Origin: Bacillaceae bacterium
GTDB lineage: Bacteria > Bacillota > Bacilli > Bacillales > Alkalibacillaceae
Assembly (NCBI GenBank): GCA_017656265.1
Contig: JACDOD010000001.1
Span: 496,001 to 560,000, forward strand
Direction: 5' to 3'
Length of the DNA stretch: 64,000 nucleotides
The position numbers and the translations under genes were made by a program. The first letter of the stretch is position 1. Every line of letters begins with the position of its first letter. The notes beneath the pieces were generated by a model. The model ran no database searches. It worked only from the letters and a program-made list of their open reading frames with translations, and was not told where the DNA came from. This document shows positions 1 to 9,379 of this stretch, in pieces.

Positions 1-416
1 TAATAATAGCGTTTTACTCCTTTCCTCGTCGGCACACTTAAACACATATTTCTTAAGGAACCCTTATATCGCTCACGATTGACGACAGCAAAAAATATCG
101 GCCAAATCCCATCCGATGCAGCAAAAACCGCCTTCACCATTTTTCCATTAAAAAGGGATTGTTTTCTTGGCACAAATCGTTTAATATCACTGGAATTGCT
201 TCCATGAATCAGAACATGCTTATGCTCGATCATATACTGAAAAAACTTATGTTTAGGATAAGGAAGTTTATAGGGTACAAAATTGCCTTTAGCCTTTTCT
301 ATGTGCTGATGAAAAAAATGATCAAAGGCTTTTTCCTCTTGTGCGGTCAGCATTAATTCATTCATTCGATCAAAATTTAACAGATGAAAAAACCACCGTT
401 TAAACACATGTTTCAT
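1..416 (-). CDS. Partial hypothetical protein (C-terminus off the left edge); MKHVFKRWFFHLLNFDRMNELMLTAQEEKAFDHFFHQHIEKAKGNFVPYKLPYPKHKFFQYMIEHKHVLIHGSNSSDIKRFVPRKQSLFNGKMVKAVFAASDGIWPIFFAVVNRERYKGSLRNMCLSVPTRKGVKRYY...
   Basis: Translated by hand from the reverse complement; ATG at 416, open through position 1 with no stop. Absent from the supplied ORF track, presumably because it runs off the window. Confidence 0.75.
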   Translation of the reverse strand, partial: MKHVFKRWFFHLLNFDRMNELMLTAQEEKAFDHFFHQHIEKAKGNFVPYKLPYPKHKFFQYMIEHKHVLIHGSNSSDIKRFVPRKQSLFNGKMVKAVFAASDGIWPIFFAVVNRERYKGSLRNMCLSVPTRKGVKRYY

Positions 417-509
417 ACTTATTCTCCCCCGGATTTTCCTTTTTGAATAATATTCGCTTAAATTAGGATATATCCTTTATAAAACATGTATTAAACGAAG
501 GATCTTGAC

Positions 510-592
510 GAAATAAAAAAATCCGAACTCATTCATGCGAGGATTGAATGCAGTTCGGATATTCCATTACTTTATGCAGTTTTGTCTGAGCC
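510..592. repeat. Half-copy of dispersed repeat: TCCGAACT...AGTTCGGA stem plus degenerate TTTTGTC-AG-CCTCT end
   Basis: Shares stem TCCGAACTnnATTCAT/..AATGnAGTTCGGA and downstream TTTTGTC.. end with the copy at 4206-4519. Confidence 0.6.
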
Positions 593-605
593 TCTGTCTT
601 CATCA

Positions 606-1385
606 CTATTCATTCACATTCTTATTCATCTGCTTAATGGCAGCTTTTTCTAGACGGGAAACCTGTGCCTGGGATATCCCGATTTCTTCAGCCACCTCCA
701 TTTGTGTTTTCCCCTGGAAAAAGCGTTTGTTCAGAATCATTTTCTCCCGATCATTGAGCCTTCTCATTCCTTCTTTAAGAGCGATTTCGTCAATCCAGAT
801 CGAATCTTTGTTTTTATCATCTTTCAGCTGATCCATGACAAAAATCGGGTCCCCGCCATCGTTGTAAATCGGTTCAAAAAGAGAAACCGGATCTTGTATC
901 GCATCCAGTGCAAAAACCACATCCGAATGGGGAACACCCATTTCTTCAGCGATTTCCATTGGTGTTGGATCTTTCGATGTTTTATTGATCAGCTTTTCAC
1001 GAACCTGCAAAGCTTTATAGGCGATATCCCTCAGGGAACGGGAAACACGAATTGGATTGTTATCCCGTAAATAACGTCTTATTTCACCGATAATCATTGG
1101 AACAGCATAGGTTGAAAATTTTACATTCTGACTTAAATCAAAATTATCAATCGATTTCATCAGACCGATACAGCCGACTTGAAACAGATCATCCACATAC
1201 TCCCCCCGATGGTGAAATCTTTGAATGACACTCAGAACCAGACGCAAGTTTCCATTGACCAACTCTTCACGTGCTGATTGGTCACCTTCTTGCATTTTTT
1301 TAAATAATTTTCGCATTTCCTCATTGGTTAAGACCGGTAATTTCGACGTATCTACTCCGCATATTTCTACTTTGTGTCGTGTCAA
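606..1385 (-). CDS. sigG: RNA polymerase sporulation sigma factor SigG (TTG start)
   Basis: MTRHKVEICGVDTSKLPVLTNEEMRKLF... characteristic of SigG; AGGAGGGG RBS; downstream of sigE. Confidence 0.97.
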   Translation of the reverse strand: MTRHKVEICGVDTSKLPVLTNEEMRKLFKKMQEGDQSAREELVNGNLRLVLSVIQRFHHRGEYVDDLFQVGCIGLMKSIDNFDLSQNVKFSTYAVPMIIGEIRRYLRDNNPIRVSRSLRDIAYKALQVREKLINKTSKDPTPMEIAEEMGVPHSDVVFALDAIQDPVSLFEPIYNDGGDPIFVMDQLKDDKNKDSIWIDEIALKEGMRRLNDREKMILNKRFFQGKTQMEVAEEIGISQAQVSRLEKAAIKQMNKNVNE

Positions 1386-1472
1386 CCTTAAACCCCTCCT
1401 AAGGAGTTAATGTATTTTTCAGTCTGTCCAAAGGAAGGATTTTTATGCATAACAGAAGTTATCCCGATACAC

Positions 1473-1502
1473 CAAAAAATACCAGGCATAATTGCCTGGT
1501 AT
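1473..1502 (-). terminator. Rho-independent terminator downstream of sigE
   Basis: ATACCAGGCA-ATTA-TGCCTGGTAT perfect 10-bp stem followed by TTTTTT on the minus strand. Confidence 0.8.
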
Positions 1503-1545
1503 CTGACAAGGGGTGGACGTTCTGACCTTTCTGTAATGTGCAGGT

Positions 1546-2268
1546 CTAAACCATTTTATTAAATTCTTTGCGGAGGCGTTTGATAATTTTTTTCTCGAGG
1601 CGAGAAATATATGACTGAGAAATCCCCAGCAGGTCAGCCACATCTTTCTGTGTTTTTTCTTCATTGCCGACAAGTCCGAAACGGAGTTCCATAATTTGTT
1701 TTTCCCGGTCATTCAGAGTCGACAATGCTTTGTAAAGCAGTTTTTTATCCACATTTGCTTCTAAATTACGAGTGATAATATCTTCATCGGTTCCCAGCAC
1801 ATCGGACAGCAACAATTCGTTTCCGTCCCAATCTACATTTAGAGGTTCATCAAAAGACACCTCTGAACGAATTTTATTATTGCGTCTTAAGTACATTAAA
1901 ATTTCATTTTCAATACACCTGGAAGCATACGTAGCCAACTTAATTTTCTTTTCAGGATTAAATGTATTTACTGCTTTGATCAATCCGATCGTACCAATGC
2001 TGATTAAATCCTCGATATTGATGCCGGTATTTTCAAACTTTCTGGCAATGTATACCACAAGCCGCAAGTTTCTCTCAATAAGCATGGATCTTGCTGCCTT
2101 ATCCCCTTTTGGCAGCTTTTTCAGTAAATCTTTCTCTTCCTCCTTCGACAGCGGCGGAGGCAGAGCTTCATTCCCTCCTATGTAGTAAATTTCGTCCGTT
2201 TTAAAACCCAGCTTAAATAAAAGTTTGTACCACAGAAACTGAAGCTTAAACTTCCATTTTTTCATCAA
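1546..2268 (-). CDS. sigE: RNA polymerase sporulation sigma factor SigE
   Basis: [39 protein letters not shown] pro-sequence and sigma-70 regions; adjacent to spoIIGA. Confidence 0.97.
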   Translation of the reverse strand: MMKKWKFKLQFLWYKLLFKLGFKTDEIYYIGGNEALPPPLSKEEEKDLLKKLPKGDKAARSMLIERNLRLVVYIARKFENTGINIEDLISIGTIGLIKAVNTFNPEKKIKLATYASRCIENEILMYLRRNNKIRSEVSFDEPLNVDWDGNELLLSDVLGTDEDIITRNLEANVDKKLLYKALSTLNDREKQIMELRFGLVGNEEKTQKDVADLLGISQSYISRLEKKIIKRLRKEFNKMV

Positions 2269-2292
2269 ACCTATTCCTCTCCTTTTTCCTGG

Positions 2293-3213
2293 TTATGTAA
2301 ACTGAAAGTGGTGGCTTTGCATTAATTTTGGATGCAGTAAGCAATGGTAGCTACCGTCTGGCGCCAGTTCTCCAAACTGAATGCCTATATAAACCCGATC
2401 AAAAGCAAGCAAATCTTCTTTGTATTTCAAGTACACGTTTTCAGGTTTAAAAACCAAAAGAAAATCTCTCTTCCCTTCCACCCCCTGATAAGGAATGAGG
2501 CGAATTCTGGCTTTCCAGCTGTCCGGAATTTCTTCAAAATTCCATGTATCCGCACATTGTTTTAACTTTTCCCATTCCGACTCTGAAAACCATTTTTTTA
2601 GTATTACTTCATCACAAATGATCACGGGGCGTTTGGTGAACGGTTCCACCAGGTTATTCCCGCTGTCAAAAAACCCGGTAGTTTGAAGAGGCTTGCCATC
2701 CACTTCGATGGTCACTGGATACATCTGATCATAGCGGATTTGGTCATAAGCCACGGCATCCAGCCGTCTTCTTGTAAACAAAAATACAAGGGGAAATAAG
2801 ATGGCGACAAACAGCCAGCTGATTACATCACCGAAACCAGTGTTATACGTCAGAAAACTACCATTTTCGGCTTTGAAATTTTGACCGAGCAAAAAATAAA
2901 GGCCAAATAGTCCCCCGCCAAGAGCAAAAGAAACAAAATAGAAACTGGCTAATTGCTTTACCAGCACATTCATATTTTTATAACCGAAGGATGATATCAG
3001 GATTATGAGAGAATATCCGATTTTTCCTGGAGGAGAGTTCATCCAGTGATTGGGAAAATAGATGGTAACAGGAACGATTAAAGAGGCCACAAAAGCTCCG
3101 AATATCAGACGTTTCCGGCCAGTTTTTGCCCGTGTCATCCAGTGAACCAGCTGTAAAATCATCCAGTCAATCAAGAAATTTAACAACCATACGGCATCCA
3201 AATAAATAGTCAC
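2293..3213 (-). CDS. spoIIGA: Sigma-E processing peptidase SpoIIGA (GTG start at 3213; track ORF extends to 3285)
   Basis: VTIYLDAVWLLNFLIDWMIL... N-terminal membrane domain; GAGAGG RBS before GTG; synteny with sigE. Confidence 0.93.
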   Translation of the reverse strand: MTIYLDAVWLLNFLIDWMILQLVHWMTRAKTGRKRLIFGAFVASLIVPVTIYFPNHWMNSPPGKIGYSLIILISSFGYKNMNVLVKQLASFYFVSFALGGGLFGLYFLLGQNFKAENGSFLTYNTGFGDVISWLFVAILFPLVFLFTRRRLDAVAYDQIRYDQMYPVTIEVDGKPLQTTGFFDSGNNLVEPFTKRPVIICDEVILKKWFSESEWEKLKQCADTWNFEEIPDSWKARIRLIPYQGVEGKRDFLLVFKPENVYLKYKEDLLAFDRVYIGIQFGELAPDGSYHCLLHPKLMQSHHFQFT

Positions 3214-3433
3214 GTCAGTCAGCCTCTCATGGACAACTTTTTCTTTATGTGTAGTATAAATAAGGTTTTGCAAAAAGTCTGTCACTTTCTGTTTGTGAAA
3301 CCTGGCTTATTTTTACTCATTTTGTCGTCTGGATGGGATATCAACGACCAAGCATTTGTCACAATTTTTTCACCATGATTTGTGAAAAGTAGGGTATTGA
3401 ATAGAGAAACCTAATTTAAAAGGAGATGTTGAA

Positions 3434-4168
3434 ATGAAATTGAATGGAAAAGTAGCCATTATTACCGGAGGAGCAAGTGGGATTGGAGCAGCTACAGCCA
3501 AAATGTTTTCTGATGAGGGAGCGAAGGTAGTCGTCGCAGATTTCAGTGAAAAAGGGCAGGAAGTTGCAGACTCCTTATTCGGGAACGCCATTTTTGTAAA
3601 AACCGATGTATCAAAGGAAGATGATATTAAAAATCTCATTCACAAGACTGTTGACCAGTTTGGAAGTGTAGACATCATGTTTGCCAATGCTGGAGTAGGA
3701 GATGCTACCCCGGCGCATGAACTGTCCATGGAAGATTGGCAAAACATGATTGACGTTAATTTAACCGGTGTTTTCTTATCGAACAAACATGCTATCAAGC
3801 AAATGTTGAAACAAGACAAAGGCGGTTCCATAGTGAACAACGCATCGATTCTGGGCCATGTTGGCCAGGAAGGGATTACATCCTACACAGCGGCTAAAGG
3901 CGGAGTGGTCAATCTCACCCGCAGCCTGGGGGTGACATATGCGAAAAATGGCATTCGGGTAAATGCTGTATGTCCGGGATATATTGATACACCATTATTG
4001 GATGAAGCGCCTGATGAACTGAAACAGCAGCTCGCTTCTCTCCATCCAATCGGACGTCTTGGTACAGCAGAGGAAGTTGCAAAAGCAGTGCTGTTCCTTG
4101 CCAGTGATGACGCATCCTTTATCACTGGAGCAAATCTTCTGGTTGACGGGGGTTACACAGCTCAATAA
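3434..4168 (+). CDS. SDR family oxidoreductase
   Basis: TGGASGIG, NNAS, YTAAKGG motifs and C-terminal DGGYTAQ; AAAGGAGATG RBS. Confidence 0.93.
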   Translation: MKLNGKVAIITGGASGIGAATAKMFSDEGAKVVVADFSEKGQEVADSLFGNAIFVKTDVSKEDDIKNLIHKTVDQFGSVDIMFANAGVGDATPAHELSMEDWQNMIDVNLTGVFLSNKHAIKQMLKQDKGGSIVNNASILGHVGQEGITSYTAAKGGVVNLTRSLGVTYAKNGIRVNAVCPGYIDTPLLDEAPDELKQQLASLHPIGRLGTAEEVAKAVLFLASDDASFITGANLLVDGGYTAQ

Positions 4169-4205
4169 AAATATTTAATTGCTGAATGCCGACTCTTTCC
4201 AATGG

Positions 4206-4519
4206 AGTAATAAAGGGGCCGGGACAAAAAGTAAAGAACGTAGAAATGGCGAATTTTGCAAAAAAATTTTCGGAGTCAACATGCGTAGACTCCTGGTCGA
4301 CTAAAACCGGCCACGTCCTGTGGTCAACGTTGACACTAGCACGTCCTGTGCGTCGCGTAAACAGCACGATCCGAACATCTCTAAAGACAGAAGAATGAGC
4401 TGTTTTAGAAAGACATAGGCGATTCTCTCGGAAAGCTGAGGAAGTAAAAAATCCGAACTACTTCATGTGACAATGAATGTAGTTCGGATTTTTCATGACC
4501 TTATTCACTTTTGTCCCAG
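4206..4519. repeat. MITE-like intergenic repeat with GGGACAAAA-type terminal inverted repeats
   Basis: CCGGGACAAAAAGT at left and CTTTTGTCCCAGG at right; palindrome-rich interior; related copies at 510-592 and 9380-9510. Confidence 0.65.
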
Positions 4520-4540
4520 GATCGATTTTTATTAGCAATT

Positions 4541-5671
4541 TTACTTTCTGCGGTTTCGATTTCTTAAAAAAGTTGGAATATCCAGGGTATCTTCCTCAAA
4601 AGATTGTCGCTGATTCGTTTCAGATTGCTGTACACTGGTGCGCGGTTCTTCACGCCGACGTTCATTAGCCATATTCCTTGTCATAGGACGGTTTGAAGGC
4701 TGATGATTTTGTTTCTGCTGCTCATCAAAACCAGTAGCAATTACGGTTACCACAATTTCATCTTTCAGGTTTTCATTAATGACAGAACCGAAAATTACGT
4801 TCACTTCCTGGTCTGCAGCCGATGTAACAATATCTGCTGCTTCCTGCACTTCGAACAGACTTAAATTACTTCCTCCGGTAATATTCATCAAAACACCGTG
4901 AGCCCCATCAATAGAAGTTTCGAGCAACGGAGAGGAAATTGCTTTTTTGGCAGCTTCCTGTGCACGATTTTCACCAGTTGCAATTCCAATTCCCATTAAT
5001 GCTGAACCTTTATCAGCCATAATGGTTTTAACATCAGCAAAATCTACGTTAATCAGACCAGGAACGGCAATCAAATCTGATATACCCTGAACACCCTGGC
5101 GTAACACATTATCTGCTTCACGAAAGGCTTCTAGCATAGGAGTGTTCTTATCAACAATTTCAAGTAAACGGTCATTAGGAATAACAATTAGCGTATCCAC
5201 ATTGTTTTTCAATGCTTCAATACCTGTAACAGCCTGAGCAGAACGTTTTCTTCCCTCAAATGTAAACGGTCTAGTCACTACACCGACAGTTAAGGCCCCA
5301 ACTTCCTTGGCTACCTGTGCAATCACAGGTGCTGCTCCTGTACCGGTGCCTCCACCCATTCCGGCTGTTACAAACACCATATCAGCTCCCTGAATTGCCT
5401 CTTCAATCTGTTCTTTGCTCTCCTCAGCGGCTTTTCGTCCAACTTCAGGGTTCGCTCCTGCTCCTAACCCTCTGGTCAGTTTGTCACCAATTTGGAGCTT
5501 TACTTCTGCTTTCGAAAGGTTTAATGCCTGAGCATCTGTATTCACTGCGATAAATTCAACACCCTGAACACCATGTTCAATCATGCGGTTAACAGCATTA
5601 CTGCCGCCTCCGCCAACACCAACAACTTTAATTGTTGCTAACTGATCCATATTTGTCTCAAAATCTAACAT
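4541..5671 (-). CDS. ftsZ: Cell division protein FtsZ
   Basis: [25 protein letters not shown] tubulin signature. Confidence 0.99.
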   Translation of the reverse strand: MLDFETNMDQLATIKVVGVGGGGSNAVNRMIEHGVQGVEFIAVNTDAQALNLSKAEVKLQIGDKLTRGLGAGANPEVGRKAAEESKEQIEEAIQGADMVFVTAGMGGGTGTGAAPVIAQVAKEVGALTVGVVTRPFTFEGRKRSAQAVTGIEALKNNVDTLIVIPNDRLLEIVDKNTPMLEAFREADNVLRQGVQGISDLIAVPGLINVDFADVKTIMADKGSALMGIGIATGENRAQEAAKKAISSPLLETSIDGAHGVLMNITGGSNLSLFEVQEAADIVTSAADQEVNVIFGSVINENLKDEIVVTVIATGFDEQQKQNHQPSNRPMTRNMANERRREEPRTSVQQSETNQRQSFEEDTLDIPTFLRNRNRRK

Positions 5672-5737
5672 TTTCCGTTCCTCCCAATTTGCAAGTTTCC
5701 GAGATTCTTTCTATATTTCATCGAAGGAAACGCCAGC

Positions 5738-7009
5738 TTAATCAAAAAAGTAATTGAACAATCTGGCGATGCCAGATTCTTTGTTCTTCTTTCCATCTTT
5801 TGCATTGGAAACTTTCTTTTTCCTGGCTTTCATTTCATAGTTTTGCATACTGACTGCAGTAACAAGTTCTTTTCCTTGAACTTTTGCATTATGGTAGGCG
5901 AATTGCAGGATGCCTACCCCAGCGGTATATTGGGGTTCTCGAACACCTATGTAATCAGGGATTGCAATTCGGACATTGTTCTGGAAAATATCCTGAGCCA
6001 GTTCAAGTACGCCAGGCATGCTCATGACACCACCAGTCAGTACGTATCCCCCTGGCAGTTCCTGATAACCCATGCGCTTAATTTCCTGATCCACAAAAGA
6101 GTAAATTTCTTCTAGTCTTGCTTCAATCATATCAGATATTTGCAACTGATTAAATGTCTGTTTTTGATTGCTTCCAATAATCGACACATCAAATGTTTCA
6201 TCTTCCTGTGCATCATCATAATAAGCATGTCCATGATTTAGTTTAATTTCTTCTGCTTCTTCTGTCGATGTTTTCAAACCAATGGACAGGTCTTTTGTTA
6301 TGTTGTCTCCCCCCAGGGGAATAACTGTTGTATCTGTTAAGTGTCCGTTTTCAAAAACAGATATGGTTGTGCTTCCGCCGCCAATATCTATTAAAGCTAC
6401 TCCCAGATTTTTTTCGTCACGGGAAAGAGCCACTGAACCTGCTGCCAGCGGCTGAAGACAAATATCCTGAACTTCCAGGCCAGCTCTTTCCACACATTTA
6501 AGAGTATTGTGAAGAACGGTTTTAGAGCAGGTCATGATTGTCCCTTCCATTTCCAGGCGTACACCAATCATTCCCCGGGGATCCGAAATCTCGTCCAGTC
6601 CATCTACGATAAACTGCTTTGGAAACACGTCAATAATTTCCCGCTCAGGAGGAATCGATAGAACCTGGGCCGCATCGATTACTCGGGCAATATCTTCATT
6701 TCCAATTTCTCTATTTTCACTGGAAACAGCAACAACCCCATGGCATGGCTGCAATTGGACATGATTGCCTTTAATTCCAACAATGACACGCTCTATTTGC
6801 ATGTCCACCATCCGTTCTGCCTGTTCAACGGCATTTCGGATGGCATGGACAGTTTGATCTATATCAACAATGGCCCCTTTTTTCATACCATTTGACTTTG
6901 CTGTTCCAACACCAATGATATTTAAAGAATCATGTGTTACTTCTCCAATTATTACTTTAATTTTCGATGTCCCTATGTCTAAGCTGACAAGAATTTCATT
7001 GTTATTCAA
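5738..7009 (-). CDS. ftsA: Cell division protein FtsA
   Basis: MNNNEILVSLDIGTSKIKVIIGE, actin-like fold motifs; upstream of ftsZ. Confidence 0.98.
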   Translation of the reverse strand: MNNNEILVSLDIGTSKIKVIIGEVTHDSLNIIGVGTAKSNGMKKGAIVDIDQTVHAIRNAVEQAERMVDMQIERVIVGIKGNHVQLQPCHGVVAVSSENREIGNEDIARVIDAAQVLSIPPEREIIDVFPKQFIVDGLDEISDPRGMIGVRLEMEGTIMTCSKTVLHNTLKCVERAGLEVQDICLQPLAAGSVALSRDEKNLGVALIDIGGGSTTISVFENGHLTDTTVIPLGGDNITKDLSIGLKTSTEEAEEIKLNHGHAYYDDAQEDETFDVSIIGSNQKQTFNQLQISDMIEARLEEIYSFVDQEIKRMGYQELPGGYVLTGGVMSMPGVLELAQDIFQNNVRIAIPDYIGVREPQYTAGVGILQFAYHNAKVQGKELVTAVSMQNYEMKARKKKVSNAKDGKKNKESGIARLFNYFFD

Positions 7010-7404
7010 ATCGCTGCACCTCCTATTAAGGGCCTAAGCTGAAAATATGCCGAAAATTATCGAAACATACTATTTTTTTCAAAAACGGGTTCGTCAGTAT
7101 TATCAAAAAAATGACCCGCTTTCCCTCTGTTCAAAAATCAAAGTCACCGTGAAATTACACATATTATTTTTTATTTCTACGTTTTAATGGTGTTTTCCTT
7201 TAATTTTTTTAATTTTTATGTTTCTTTTATAAGATATATAAAAGGCTATTCTTTCCAGTTGCTGGCTGGTTTGCAAAACCTTCAGGACGTGAAAAAACTG
7301 CCTTTTACCAGTAACTGGTATTCAAACAAAAGAATGACCCGGCTCCTGAAGCTGTTGATCCGTCATTCGGCAGAATATGACATGACTGGTCATTCAAAAA
7401 CCAT

Positions 7405-8214
7405 TTATTGCTGCTCTCTGTTATCACTTTCAGTCTCGTATTCAGATGATTTTCCATGATCATATGGTTCAAAATAAGCTCCCACATCAATATGTATGAT
7501 TCCTTGTTGGTCAGAACTTAGCTTAGACGCTATAGATGGATATAGCTTCATTTTTTCTGAAAAGTTTCGGATCGAAGCAATCACTTCCTGTCCGTTCACC
7601 ATATATAGCCTGATCTTGTACGGATTTTCATCCTGTGGAACCCAATGGATTTCCGATATTTGTAAGGCTAAAGCTTCCGGAAGTTTTCTCAGCTCCCTCG
7701 TCATTTCCGATAAATAAACTGGATTCTCCCAGCCGATTAAAATAGGGGCATCACTTCCCGGCGTATGTAACATCTGCTCCTTTATAGCCTGTCCATTTTC
7801 TAATATAGGGTAATACATATATTCTTCTTTCACATATCCGACTCGATAAAACTCCTCAATGAAAATGGTAATCGTATTGTAAAAATCTCGCTTTACATCA
7901 GCCTGTTTGATCAAAGGATGACTTGAAATCTTCTCTTCAATGTCAGCTAAGTTCACCTTCCAGAAATTTTCCTCACTGGAAATTCCGCTTAACTGCAATA
8001 TTTCATCCTGTGTAACGAACTTATGGTTAAGCACTTGAACATCCCGAACGTTGCTAAAAGGAGACTGTAAATAGATAATAACAAGAATCAGCAGAAAAAA
8101 AATCGTTAAATATAAAATCAGCTTTCGATTGGCTTTTTTCTTTTTAGTTTCCTTTAATTTAGGAATGCGATCTTCAATGGAAATGATTTTTTTTTGTGCC
8201 ATAGAAAAAGCCAT
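7405..8214 (-). CDS. divIB: Cell division protein DivIB/FtsQ
   Basis: Single TM followed by POTRA-like region (VRDVQVLNHKFVTQDEILQLSGI); dcw synteny. Confidence 0.93.
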   Translation of the reverse strand: MAFSMAQKKIISIEDRIPKLKETKKKKANRKLILYLTIFFLLILVIIYLQSPFSNVRDVQVLNHKFVTQDEILQLSGISSEENFWKVNLADIEEKISSHPLIKQADVKRDFYNTITIFIEEFYRVGYVKEEYMYYPILENGQAIKEQMLHTPGSDAPILIGWENPVYLSEMTRELRKLPEALALQISEIHWVPQDENPYKIRLYMVNGQEVIASIRNFSEKMKLYPSIASKLSSDQQGIIHIDVGAYFEPYDHGKSSEYETESDNREQQ

Positions 8215-8334
8215 CTCCTAATTGAATTCTTGCAAGGAATCAGCTGGAAGCCCAGACAGCCGGTTTTCTGACAGTCCTGTATATGGTCAAATTATATCAT
8301 ACGGGTGAACAGATTAAATGAGCGAAATGTCCCT

Positions 8335-9237
8335 TTATGATACAATTTCTACCTCAGTTTGCATGTCAACATGATATTTTTCTTTTATAACTGTCTTGAT
8401 GTGCTGAATAAGGCAGATGACATCCTTATAGGTAGCTGTCCCCGTATTAACAATAAAGTTCCCGTGCAAATCAGAAATTTTAGCTCCGCCAATCTGATAG
8501 CCTTTCAGACCTGCTTCTTCAACCAGTTTTCCGGCATAATGAGGAAGGGGATTTCTAAATATACTTCCTGCACATGGATGACTCCATGGCTGAGTCTTTC
8601 TTCGGTAATCTTTATACGTTTTCATTTCTTCTGTAATCGTGTCGGGATCTCCTTCTTCCAGCTGTAATTCGGCTTCCACACAGTAGCCCTTTCGTTCAGA
8701 CTGTAAAACAGAGGTGCGGTAAGAAAATTTCATCTCCGCATTCGACAGCCATTCTAATGTTCCATCTGGAAATAAAATATGGGCACGTGTTAAGATATTC
8801 GATATATCAGAACCATGTGCACCAGCATTCATATAGACAGCGCCTCCAACACTTCCCGGAATTCCACCCGCAAAAGCAAGCCCTTTTTTTCCCTTTCGGC
8901 TCATGACGGTTGCCAATTTCACAAGGGGATACCCTGCTCCGACTCTGATTTTAGAGCCCATTTCCTCTATGTGATCCATTCCTGTCCCCATTTTAATAAC
9001 AGCGCCACGTATTCCTTCATCAGGAATTAAAAGGTTGGACCCTCTGCCGATTACACGTATTGGAATCTTCTCTTGCCCCAGAATGGAAATCGTCTTTTTC
9101 AAGCCTTCAATTCCATCAGGTTCTATGAAAATGTCGGCTGGACCGCCGATCTTTATAGTTGTATATTTATTTAATGGTTCATTTAAAGTCACTTTTCCTA
9201 CCTGGTGTTTATCCAATTGATGTTTGACTTGTTCCAA
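8335..9237 (-). CDS. murB: UDP-N-acetylmuramate dehydrogenase MurB
   Basis: TTIKIGGPADIFIEP, GRGSNLLIPDEG, PGSVGGAVYMNAGAHG, CAGSIFRNP. Confidence 0.98.
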   Translation of the reverse strand: MEQVKHQLDKHQVGKVTLNEPLNKYTTIKIGGPADIFIEPDGIEGLKKTISILGQEKIPIRVIGRGSNLLIPDEGIRGAVIKMGTGMDHIEEMGSKIRVGAGYPLVKLATVMSRKGKKGLAFAGGIPGSVGGAVYMNAGAHGSDISNILTRAHILFPDGTLEWLSNAEMKFSYRTSVLQSERKGYCVEAELQLEEGDPDTITEEMKTYKDYRRKTQPWSHPCAGSIFRNPLPHYAGKLVEEAGLKGYQIGGAKISDLHGNFIVNTGTATYKDVICLIQHIKTVIKEKYHVDMQTEVEIVS

Positions 9238-9349
9238 AATAAAATCCTCCTTTGGAAATGATCCAATCCCATTATATATAAGCTAAAAAGGATAATCTAC
9301 CAATATTTTATCATTGTTTTCCAACCTTGTGACAAAAGTGGAAGAAAAA

Positions 9350-9373
9350 ATCCCTTGCTTTTTTGCAAGGGAT
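9350..9373 (-). terminator. Rho-independent terminator between spoVE and murB
   Basis: ATCCCTTGC-AAAAAA-GCAAGGGAT followed by TTTTTC on the minus strand. Confidence 0.8.
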
Positions 9374-9379
9374 AAGTTC

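Noticed and set aside
1443-1712. 89-aa minus-strand ORF overlapping sigE 3' end
   Set aside because: Out-of-frame overlap with sigE and spans the terminator hairpin.
1772-2185. 137-aa plus-strand ORF
   Set aside because: Fully antisense to sigE, an unambiguous gene.
4186-4398. 70-aa plus-strand and 81-aa minus-strand ORFs
   Set aside because: Lie within the palindromic repeat element; no coding signature.
7187-7459. 90-aa plus-strand ORF between ftsA and divIB
   Set aside because: No RBS or recognisable domain, partly antisense to divIB; more likely promoter/regulatory DNA.
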